In this document: piece by piece, positions 1-4,674 of the stretch
Layout: each line of letters starts with the position of its first letter
Numbering within the stretch: position 1 is the stretch's first letter
NCBI GenBank assembly: GCA_017414585.1
Contig: JAFQLN010000159.1
Span: forward strand, 1 to 5,384
Reading direction: 5' to 3'
Length of the DNA stretch: 5,384 nucleotides
Source of the DNA: Clostridia bacterium
Lineage (GTDB): Bacteria > Bacillota_A > Clostridia > Oscillospirales > CAG-272
The notes under the pieces: generated by a model
The model's input: only the letters and a program-made list of their open reading frames with translations
Databases searched by the model: none
Told to the model about the DNA's origin: nothing
Program-made: the position numbers and the translations under genes

Positions 1-452
1 CATCTGCTGCGGTTGGTGTATCCGCCGCCGTCGGGATCGTGCCAGTCCAGTTCCTGCGAATAATACAGACCGAATTTCAGTCCGTATTTGTAGCAGGCTT
101 CCGCCAGTTCACCGATGATATCACGTCCGAACGGGGTGGCATCTACCACATTGAACGGATCGGCTTCGGATTTGAACAGCGCAAAACCGTCGTGATGCTT
201 GGATGTGATGACAAAATACTGCATACCGCAGTCCTTGGCGAGAGAAATCCACTCATCCGCATTGAAGTAAACCGGATTGAAGGATTTTGCGAGGGCGGAG
301 TATTCCTTGGTCGGAATTGCGAAATACGACTGTGCCCATTCCGCATAGGACGGGGTTCTTCTGCCGCGGTATTCACCGGCAAGAAGGGAATACAGTCCGA
401 AGTGAACCATCATCCCGTATTTTGCCTGTTTGAACCAAGTTCTGTTGTCCAT
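1..452 (-). CDS. Alpha-L-fucosidase, GH29 family (partial, N-terminal 150 residues)
   Basis: Reading from the ATG at 452-450 gives an open frame that leaves the window at position 1. The protein begins MDNRTWFKQAKYGMMVHFG and contains the GH29 landmarks in order: HFGLYS at residues 17-22 (usually HWGxYS), KHHDGFALF at 85-93, and GLYYSQELDW at 128-137, ending in HDPDGGGY. These lie on the early strands of the GH29 TIM barrel and shape the fucose pocket. The catalytic nucleophile Asp normally comes later and is outside the window. GH29 enzymes hydrolyse terminal alpha-L-fucose from glycans with retention of configuration. There is no signal peptide, so the enzyme is probably cytosolic and acts on imported fucosylated oligosaccharides. 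GGAGG at 460-464 lies 7 nt before the ATG and fixes the start. Substrate linkage cannot be told from this part. Confidence 0.93.
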   Translation of the reverse strand, partial: MDNRTWFKQAKYGMMVHFGLYSLLAGEYRGRRTPSYAEWAQSYFAIPTKEYSALAKSFNPVYFNADEWISLAKDCGMQYFVITSKHHDGFALFKSEADPFNVVDATPFGRDIIGELAEACYKYGLKFGLYYSQELDWHDPDGGGYTNRSR

Positions 453-480
453 ATCTGTACCTCCGTGGTAACTTTTTACC

Positions 481-509
481 ATCATATCACAAATTGCCAG
501 GTGCGTCAA
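481..509 (-). promoter_or_regulatory. Sigma-A promoter of the GH29 fucosidase gene
   Basis: On the minus strand, TTGACG (509-504) and TATGAT (486-481) are separated by exactly 17 bp, which is close to consensus. Transcription would begin near position 474, giving a leader of about 20 nt with GGAGG in it. The -35 and spacer include an imperfect palindrome of the form TTGnC-N6-GnCAA (494-509). A LacI-type sugar-responsive repressor could bind such a site. That last point is inference. Confidence 0.75.
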
Positions 510-593
510 GAAAATATCAAAAATTCGTCACGATGTTATGCCTCCGCACAGACCAATGTTATTCCGACACGGTGGCAGAACAGAGAAATGCGG

Positions 594-601
594 CATATCC
601 T
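594..601 (+). promoter_or_regulatory. Possible sporulation-type -10 element upstream of dpaA (weak)
   Basis: The dpa operon is known in Bacillus to be read by mother-cell sigma-K, whose -10 is CATAnnnT. CATATCCT at 594-601 fits, and is 72 bp before the dpaA start. No convincing -35 (AC-containing) lies 16-17 bp upstream, so the call is weak. The rest of 510-672 holds an inverted repeat, CCGTTTT at 616-622 with AAAACGG at 633-639, with no T-tract after it. Nothing else in this intergenic stretch looks coding. Confidence 0.2.
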
Positions 602-672
602 TTCAGTGGGGAGTGCCGTTTTTCATTTGCCGAAAACGGTGCGCCTACTTATAGAAAAAAAGGTGAACGATT

Positions 673-1596
673 ATGCCGGACAGCCGAAAAATCGGACTTA
701 TCGGCGGAGATAAAAGACAGCTTGTGACCGCGGCCTGTCTCTCAGCCGATTTTGAATGTGCCATCTGGGGTTTTGCAGGGGTATACGGAACGCCGGATGA
801 ACGATACCTGAAGGACAGCGTGCGGTGTACGGACTGGGAATCCGCTGTGAAGTGCTCCGAAGCGGTCGTCCTGCCTTTGCCGGTGACGCGCGATACGGGA
901 GCTGCCGATGCACTGACGCTCAATGCGCCGCTGGCATACCCGGGAGAAGGCGGTGTTGTACATTTAACCGACGTCTGCGACAGACTGCAGCGCGGTTCGT
1001 TTCTGCTCGGCGGCATGATTCCTCCGGTGCTGAAACGCTATGCGGCGGAGCGCGGGATTACAGTCTGCGATTACTACGATTCCGAACAGCTCCAGATCAA
1101 GAATGCCGTTCCGACTGCGGAGGGAGCGATTGCCGCCTGCATGGAAGTGATGCCGGTCACAATAGCCGGAATGCGTGCGGCAGTGTTCGGATACGGACGG
1201 GTCGGCAGAACGCTGGCACAAAAGCTGCTCGCACTCGGCGCGGATGTATTTGCCGTGGCACGGAGCGAAAAAGATCTTGCATGGGCACAGTGCGACGGAT
1301 GTATTGCCGTACCGCTTGGCGAGTACAGGGAACTGCCCGTGCGGTGCGAAGCCGTGTTCAATACTGTTCCGCACTGCATTTTCGACCGGAATATGCTTTC
1401 CGCGCTGGAAAAGGAGACGGTGATTTTTGAGCTTTCCTCCTCCAATGCCGGAACGGATATAACTGCTGCGGCGGAATGCGGGATCCGCGTGGTTCCTCTG
1501 CCGTCTCTGCCGGGAAAAACAGCTCCGGTTACGGCGGGCGAGATTATCTGTACAGTGATCCGGGATGCTTTGCGGACAAAAATGAGAAAGGAGTGA
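673..1596 (+). CDS. dpaA: Dipicolinate synthase subunit A (DpaA / SpoVFA)
   Basis: This is the dehydrogenase-like subunit of the enzyme that oxidises a dihydrodipicolinate-type intermediate of the lysine pathway to dipicolinic acid (DPA) in the mother cell during sporulation. The 307 residues are close to the roughly 300 of Bacillus SpoVFA. Family landmarks are GGDKRQ at 11-16, IPP at 116-118, the NAVPTAEGAI block at 144-153, a Rossmann dinucleotide-binding motif GYGRVG at 173-178 followed by an Ala/Leu-rich helix, FNTVP at 229-233, and the C-terminal PSLPGKTAPVTAGEI at 277-291. The N-terminal GGD block and the second Rossmann domain give the two-domain layout of the family. AGGTG at 661-665 lies 7 nt before the ATG. 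dpaB follows after 6 nt, and the dpaB ribosome site lies at the end of dpaA, so the two are almost certainly one operon. The lysine genes asd, dapG and dapA that follow in Bacillus are absent here. Confidence 0.96.
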   Translation: MPDSRKIGLIGGDKRQLVTAACLSADFECAIWGFAGVYGTPDERYLKDSVRCTDWESAVKCSEAVVLPLPVTRDTGAADALTLNAPLAYPGEGGVVHLTDVCDRLQRGSFLLGGMIPPVLKRYAAERGITVCDYYDSEQLQIKNAVPTAEGAIAACMEVMPVTIAGMRAAVFGYGRVGRTLAQKLLALGADVFAVARSEKDLAWAQCDGCIAVPLGEYRELPVRCEAVFNTVPHCIFDRNMLSALEKETVIFELSSSNAGTDITAAAECGIRVVPLPSLPGKTAPVTAGEIICTVIRDALRTKMRKE

Positions 1597-1602
1597 GGAA
1601 GG

Positions 1603-2166
1603 ATGAAACCGAAACTGGGCTTTGCGCTCTGCGGCTCTTTCTGTACGCATTCCAAAGCACTTGCGGTGATGCGTGAACTGGCGGCGGACTACGAACTGAT
1701 TCCGATTCTTTCGGAAAATGCGGCATCCACGGATACACGGTTCGGTACAGCCGTGATGCTGAAGGAAACGGTCAGCGGCATTTCGGGACGCAAGCCCGTT
1801 ATGAGTATTACGGAAGCGGAAAAATTTGCCGCCAGCCCGCTTGACTACCTGATTATCTGTCCGTGTACGGGAAACACGGCTGCGAAAATGGCGAACGGTG
1901 TGACGGATACCGCTGTGACCATGGCAGCCAAAGCGCATCTGCGCACGGACCGCCCGCTTCTGCTTGCACTGGCGTCAAACGATGCGATGTCGGCGAATTT
2001 CTGTACAATCGGAACCTTGCTCGGGCGCAAGCAGATTTATTTTGTGCCGATGCAGCAGGATGATGTGGTGTCGAAACCGCATTCGCTGGTGGCGGATATC
2101 AGCCGTGTTCCGCTTGCACTGGAATCCATGCGGGAAGGAAAACAGCTCCGTCCGCTGTTTCTGTGA
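1603..2166 (+). CDS. dpaB: Dipicolinate synthase subunit B (DpaB / SpoVFB), flavoprotein
   Basis: This is the flavoprotein-like partner of DpaA, needed with it to make DPA, which is then moved into the forespore and stored with calcium for heat resistance. The 187 residues are slightly shorter than Bacillus SpoVFB (about 200). It belongs to the flavoprotein (UbiX/PpcDC-like) fold: GFALCGSFCTH at 6-16 is the N-terminal flavin/phosphate-binding loop, RFG at 46-48 follows the ILSENA strand, and the highly conserved PCTGNTAAKMANGVTDT block lies at 87-103. ASNDAM at 124-129 and YFVPMQQDD at 146-154, followed by KPHSLVAD at 158-165, complete the family pattern. AAAGGAG at 1587-1593, 9 nt before the ATG, overlaps the end of dpaA, which suggests translational coupling. 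No strong terminator follows, so some transcription may continue into the CapA-like gene. Confidence 0.96.
   Translation: MKPKLGFALCGSFCTHSKALAVMRELAADYELIPILSENAASTDTRFGTAVMLKETVSGISGRKPVMSITEAEKFAASPLDYLIICPCTGNTAAKMANGVTDTAVTMAAKAHLRTDRPLLLALASNDAMSANFCTIGTLLGRKQIYFVPMQQDDVVSKPHSLVADISRVPLALESMREGKQLRPLFL
2139..2160 (+). other. Hairpin at the 3' end of dpaB (weak terminator or pause site)
   Basis: AAACAGC (2140-2146) and GCTGTTT (2154-2160) form a perfect 7-bp stem with loop TCCGTCC, inside the last codons of dpaB. Only a short TTTCTGTGA follows, so it is not a good intrinsic terminator. A second AAACAGC at 2180-2186 could compete for the same GCTGTTT arm. The coding role of these bases makes chance a real possibility. 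Confidence 0.3.
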
Positions 2167-2186
2167 AGGGAAATTTCCGAAACAGC

Positions 2187-2215
2187 TTGCGCTTCCCGCC
2201 GAAATGTGTTAAAAT
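2187..2215 (+). promoter_or_regulatory. Sigma-A promoter of the CapA-like gene
   Basis: TTGCGC (2187-2192) and TAAAAT (2210-2215) are 17 bp apart, and a TG pair at 2207-2208 gives an extended -10. A start near 2222 would give a leader of about 90 nt before the ATG at 2314. The CapA-like gene therefore need not depend on dpaAB transcription. Confidence 0.65.
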
Positions 2216-2268
2216 AGTACAATAACTGAAATGCCGTCGGGTGTTCGGCAGTGCTGTGATTGAAATAA

Positions 2269-2300
2269 TCTCTCGTCGAAAACAGCTTTTTACGGAGAGA
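2269..2300 (+). promoter_or_regulatory. Leader hairpin abutting the ribosome binding site of the CapA-like gene
   Basis: TCTCTCGT (2269-2276) pairs with ACGGAGAGA (2292-2300), with one bulged G. The stem continues through a G-U pair and four A-U pairs (2279-2282 with 2287-2290), closing on a CAGC tetraloop. About 13 pairs are possible. The 3' arm ends directly before the Shine-Dalgarno GGAAAGG (2301-2307), so the fold could modulate ribosome access. A smaller hairpin, TGCCG (2232-2236) with CGGCA (2246-2250), lies upstream in the same leader. Function is inferred. Confidence 0.4.
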
Positions 2301-2313
2301 GGAAAGGATTTCT

Positions 2314-3423
2314 ATGAATGGAAGTAAAAAAATTCTGACAGACCGTGTGCTGTTCTGTCTGTTCAGTCTTATCCTGTTCATAGCTTTTGCTGTTCTATGT
2401 GCCATTCTGAAGACGGATGCAAGTTACCCGGCACAGATCGGTGCACATTCTTCCCTCGAAGCGGAACTGCCCGATGAAACAGCTCCATCTGTTACACAGC
2501 CGTCGGATGCTTATGAGCGCATACAGATCCATTTCCTTGGAACCTGCACACCGGCGTCCATGCTCGGAAGCAGTACCTTCGGGACATTCAATCAGGCATA
2601 TGCGGCAAACGGAGCGGACTATTTTTTCCGCAGACTGTCGGAGCGCTTTCTGGCAGATGACTGGACGGTTGCCGGATGCGATGCGGTTTTCACGGACCGG
2701 CAGGATCTGACGCTGGTGCAGAAGACGCCGCCGGAATGGTATAAAGCTCCGGCGAAAACAGCGGATGTCTTTGCGTCGGGGGGCATTGATGCGCTGTCGA
2801 TTGCCTGTCTGCGGGCGTTGGATTACGGCATGGACGGTTATGCCGATACGAAAAACGCACTCGAACAGGCGTCTTTGCAGTGGGGCGACAGCGGAAAAGC
2901 GATGACGATGGCTTTCCCGGGCGGCATTACCGCTGCTGTGGCGTGCTCGTCCTATACATCCGATCATCTTCCCGGTCTGATATCGTGGGTCGGGGAAGCG
3001 GCGGCACAGTATGACTTTGTTGCTTTGTACATGACGGACACGGACGATTCCCATACCGTATCCGAGGAAAAGAAAACGGCGTTTCGTTCTCTCATCGACG
3101 CAGGGGCTGATCTGGTCGTCGGAACGAACGGAAAGAAACTGCAGCCCGCAGAAAACTATAACGGCGGATTCATCGCCTATTCGCTCGGAAGCATTCTTGA
3201 CGGTTCTTCCAAGTATCCGGAAAAATACACTGCGCTGCTGCAGGTTGAACTCAGGGCGGATTTCGGAGAGATCCGGGAAGTGATTTATCATCTGCTGCCC
3301 TGCATCACTTATCAGGATGAACACGCATGGGAACCGCGTCTGATTGAGGAGGAAAGCGAGAGGGAAGCGGCTCTGGGTTTTCTGCACGGAGAACGCGAGA
3401 CGCCGGATCCGCAGAAATCATAA
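2314..3423 (+). CDS. CapA-like (PGA_cap fold) membrane-anchored protein with degenerate metal site
   Basis: The 369-residue protein starts with a short basic stretch and one hydrophobic segment at about 12-32, so it is probably anchored in the membrane with the rest outside. Residues 70-330 match the CapA/PgsA family (poly-gamma-glutamate capsule synthesis, a calcineurin-like metallophosphatase fold) in order: HFLGTCTPASMLG at 73-85, LSIACLRALDYG at 161-172, ADTKNALEQA at 177-186, LIDAGADLVVGTNGK at 260-274, QPAENYNGGFIAYSLGS at 277-293. The family's usual ligands are replaced: GD becomes GT, LANNH becomes IACLR, HWGxE becomes TDTDD, GHHPH becomes GTNGK, and SLGNF becomes SLGSI. The scaffold is kept but the metal site seems lost, so a non-enzymatic or altered role is likely. 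No partner capB or capC genes are nearby. GGAAAGG at 2301-2307 is 6 nt before the ATG. The family call is firm but the function is unknown. Confidence 0.8.
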   Translation: MNGSKKILTDRVLFCLFSLILFIAFAVLCAILKTDASYPAQIGAHSSLEAELPDETAPSVTQPSDAYERIQIHFLGTCTPASMLGSSTFGTFNQAYAANGADYFFRRLSERFLADDWTVAGCDAVFTDRQDLTLVQKTPPEWYKAPAKTADVFASGGIDALSIACLRALDYGMDGYADTKNALEQASLQWGDSGKAMTMAFPGGITAAVACSSYTSDHLPGLISWVGEAAAQYDFVALYMTDTDDSHTVSEEKKTAFRSLIDAGADLVVGTNGKKLQPAENYNGGFIAYSLGSILDGSSKYPEKYTALLQVELRADFGEIREVIYHLLPCITYQDEHAWEPRLIEEESEREAALGFLHGERETPDPQKS

Positions 3424-3437
3424 CGAATATTTTACAG

Positions 3438-3475
3438 AAAAAGCCGGAGCGGAACGAAATCCGTTTTCGGCTTTT
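3438..3475. terminator. Bidirectional intrinsic terminator between convergent genes
   Basis: AAAAAGCCG (3438-3446) pairs with CGGCTTTT (3468-3475), and an inner stem GAGCGGA (3447-3453) pairs with TCCGTTT (3460-3466) around the loop ACGAAA. One T is bulged. The T-rich 3' end serves the CapA-like gene on the plus strand, and the A-rich 5' end gives CTTTTT on the minus strand for the GNAT gene. Confidence 0.85.
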
Positions 3476-3493
3476 GTGCTGAATTTTCTTTTG

Positions 3494-4009
3494 TCAGAAA
3501 GGATATATGAAGCGGCAGATTCGTTCTCCCGTTTCCAATACAGCGGTTCCGTCCGGAAGAAAGCCGCAGGAGAGTGCGGTTTTTGCGGAAGCAAGGTTGT
3601 TTTCGGCAGTACATACGACGGGGGCGGTGATCCCGTGCTCTTTGCATAGGGCAGCGGCATGAAGAAGCATGGCTGATGCGATTCCGCGGCGGCGCATGGA
3701 AGGACGGACATGGTAGCCGATATGTCCGGCATGGGTCCGGAGCAGAGGCGCGTCCGAGAGACGGACATTGAGCAGACCGCAGAGCGCAGTTTCATGGTAA
3801 GCGAGAAAGACAAGGGTGGGAAAATAACCGTATTTTTCCGCTCGCGGCGGTTCCATGCCGTGCAGCCGTTCAAGCCATTCTTCAATTGTTCTGAAATTCC
3901 CGAGTCCGGCACTGCCGTCGAAGGCATTGTCGGTGCGGATAATCTCGCGTCGGTACCGGAGCAGATCGTTTTTTGCACAAAGCGAAGGGGAACGATAAAG
4001 CAATTCCAT
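3494..4009 (-). CDS. GNAT family N-acetyltransferase
   Basis: The 171-residue protein has the acetyl-CoA-binding core of the GNAT superfamily: strand GHIGYHVRP at 95-103, then the pyrophosphate-binding loop RRRGIA at 106-111 (consensus R/Q-x-x-G-x-G/A), a following helix SAMLLHAAALCKEHG, and the C-terminal motif AENNLASAKTALSCGF at 135-150. These proteins transfer the acetyl group from acetyl-CoA to an amine. The substrate cannot be read from the sequence. It is cytosolic, with no membrane segment. GGAGG at 4016-4020 lies 6 nt before the ATG and a consensus promoter is upstream. The gene is monocistronic: it ends at the bidirectional terminator and diverges from the DUF1540 gene. The core resembles small-molecule acetyltransferases more than the ribosomal RimI type, but that is only an impression. 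Confidence 0.9.
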   Translation of the reverse strand: MELLYRSPSLCAKNDLLRYRREIIRTDNAFDGSAGLGNFRTIEEWLERLHGMEPPRAEKYGYFPTLVFLAYHETALCGLLNVRLSDAPLLRTHAGHIGYHVRPSMRRRGIASAMLLHAAALCKEHGITAPVVCTAENNLASAKTALSCGFLPDGTAVLETGERICRFIYPF

Positions 4010-4048
4010 AAGAATCCTCCCGTGTAAGTGCAGGGACTGGTTTATCTG

Positions 4049-4077
4049 ATTATAACATACTTTTATGAAAAAAGCAA
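4049..4077 (-). promoter_or_regulatory. Sigma-A promoter of the GNAT gene
   Basis: On the minus strand, TTGCTT (4077-4072) and a perfect TATAAT (4054-4049) are 17 bp apart, with TGT just before the -10. The expected start is near 4042, giving a leader of about 33 nt. Confidence 0.85.
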
Positions 4078-4083
4078 ACCGGC

Positions 4084-4113
4084 GAATAATGCGGCGCTTT
4101 CTGTGTCATACTG
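4084..4113 (+). promoter_or_regulatory. Candidate sporulation sigma (G/E/K-class) promoter for the DUF1540 gene
   Basis: GAATA (4084-4088) and CATACTG (4107-4113) are separated by 18 bp. Bacillus sigma-G promoters have a -35 like gHATR and a -10 like CATWMTA, 17-18 bp apart; only the last base deviates. CATACTGT also fits the sigma-E and sigma-K -10 pattern CATAnnnT. No good sigma-A promoter is visible for this gene. The start would be near 4120, about 75 nt before the ATG. Confidence 0.4.
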
Positions 4114-4115
4114 TA

Positions 4116-4169
4116 TCCGGAAGAACTTCCTGCTGAGCCGGCGGAAGCTGTGCAGGACGCTCTTCCGGA
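4116..4169 (+). promoter_or_regulatory. Long nested hairpin in the DUF1540 leader
   Basis: TCCGGAAGA (4116-4124) and TCTTCCGGA (4161-4169) form a perfect 9-bp stem. Inside, after a 3x3 internal loop, TCCTGC (4128-4133) pairs with GCAGGA (4152-4157). AATTTTC follows directly, so the shape resembles a weak terminator or attenuator, but the T-run is poor. If transcription starts near 4120 the outer stem would be partly missing. A transcript from further upstream would carry the whole element. Confidence 0.45.
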
Positions 4170-4193
4170 ATTTTCAAAGGACGGTATATACTA

Positions 4194-4409
4194 ATGGAAG
4201 AAATCAAGAAGCCCAATCATTCGATCGCCTGCACCGTATCCCAGTGTGCAAACCATGCGCATACCTGCGACTATTGCGCGCTTGAACGTGTTGTAATCGG
4301 TACGCATGAAAAGAATCCCACCGTCAACCAGTGCGTAGACTGCGAATCCTTCGTTCTCGGCACGAGCACGAACGGCTGCAAGAACGGCAACTGCACAACG
4401 GAAAAATAA
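4194..4409 (+). CDS. DUF1540 small cysteine-rich protein
   Basis: This 71-residue protein carries eight cysteines, at 13, 18, 25, 28, 47, 50, 62 and 67, in CxxxxC and CxxC pairs. Residues 11-53 match the DUF1540 pattern: IACTVSQC at 11-18, a CxxCALERVVIG segment at 25-36, and CVDCESF at 47-53. The short tail (GCKNGNC, 61-67) adds another Cys pair. The paired cysteines suggest binding of zinc or another metal, though disulfides in a spore layer are also possible; the molecular role of the family is not known to me. AAAGGACGG at 4176-4184 serves as ribosome site, with 12 nt from AAAGGA to the ATG, slightly long. The gene is monocistronic, diverges from the GNAT gene and ends in a strong terminator. 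Its candidate sporulation promoter suggests developmental expression. Confidence 0.9.
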   Translation: MEEIKKPNHSIACTVSQCANHAHTCDYCALERVVIGTHEKNPTVNQCVDCESFVLGTSTNGCKNGNCTTEK

Positions 4410-4426
4410 GTTTTGCAGAACAGAAG

Positions 4427-4453
4427 AACCGCTTCGGATGAGGCGGTTTTTTT
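4427..4453 (+). terminator. Intrinsic terminator of the DUF1540 gene
   Basis: AACCGCTTC (4427-4435) pairs with GAGGCGGTT (4440-4448), 9 pairs with one G-U, around the tetraloop GGAT, followed by a seven-T tract (4447-4453). It starts 18 nt after the stop codon. Confidence 0.92.
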
Positions 4454-4496
4454 CTGCCGTGTGCAGTCTTGCGGCATGAAAAAACGCCGCTCGCAG

Positions 4497-4524
4497 TTTA
4501 CGAAAAATTAACAATTATTTAAAA
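4497..4524 (+). promoter_or_regulatory. Pho-box-like direct repeats upstream of the phosphate cotransporter
   Basis: Three hexamers, TTTACG (4497-4502), TTAACA (4508-4513) and TTAAAA (4519-4524), are each separated by exactly 5 nt. PhoP sites in Bacillus are direct repeats of TT(A/T/C)ACA with 5-nt spacers (11-bp period). One hexamer matches fully and two differ at one or two bases. The downstream gene is a phosphate transporter, which fits. The region is AT-rich, so an UP element or chance is possible. Confidence 0.4.
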
Positions 4525-4551
4525 AACAGGAAAAACATATTCTGGCGTGAT

Positions 4552-4581
4552 TTGATATACTGAGTCGAATCAAAATATAAT
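4552..4581 (+). promoter_or_regulatory. Sigma-A promoter of the Na+/phosphate cotransporter gene
   Basis: TTGATA (4552-4557) and TATAAT (4576-4581) are 18 bp apart. A second TATAAT follows at 4585-4590 but lacks a good -35. A dyad, TTTGAT (4551-4556) with ATCAAA (4569-4574), spans the -35 and spacer and could be an operator. Confidence 0.65.
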
Positions 4582-4589
4582 TTGTATAA

Positions 4590-4640
4590 TCGGGGTTGAG
4601 TGGCTTTGTGAGAGAAGAGCCGCCGCGATGTGTGCCCCGA
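4590..4640 (+). other. Structured 5' leader of the cotransporter mRNA
   Basis: TCGGGG (4590-4595) pairs with CCCCGA (4635-4640), enclosing a second stem GGCT (4602-4605) with AGCC (4618-4621). The leader from about 4588 to 4674 is otherwise unassigned and matches no riboswitch I recognise. Confidence 0.3.
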
Positions 4641-4674
4641 ACAAGCAAATGTAAAGAAAGGCATGGTTTTCAAA

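Noticed and set aside
627..655. TTGCCG-N17-TATAGA as a dpaA sigma-A promoter
   Set aside because: The start would fall at about 662, within the ribosome site at 661-665, leaving no usable leader; dpaA is also expected to be sporulation-controlled.
39..713. Plus-strand frame of 224 codons
   Set aside because: It lies antisense to the GH29 fucosidase, whose minus-strand frame has strong family motifs, a ribosome site and a promoter. Its translation matches nothing.
964..1938. Minus-strand frame of 324 codons across dpaA and dpaB
   Set aside because: It is an antisense shadow, rich in Arg, His and Ser, and crosses the boundary of two well-identified genes.
2395..3387. Minus-strand frame of 330 codons opposite the CapA-like gene
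   Set aside because: The plus strand carries the recognisable family, membrane segment, ribosome site and promoter. The antisense product has no motif.
4028..4285. Plus-strand frame of 85 codons upstream of the DUF1540 gene
   Set aside because: It runs through the GNAT promoter and the leader hairpin and into the DUF1540 gene in another frame, with no ribosome site or recognisable motif.
4455..4490. Further small inverted repeats after the DUF1540 terminator (TGCCG/CGGCA and GCGGC/GCCGC)
   Set aside because: Stems of only 5 bp that compete with each other and have no T-tract; probably chance in a GC-rich patch.
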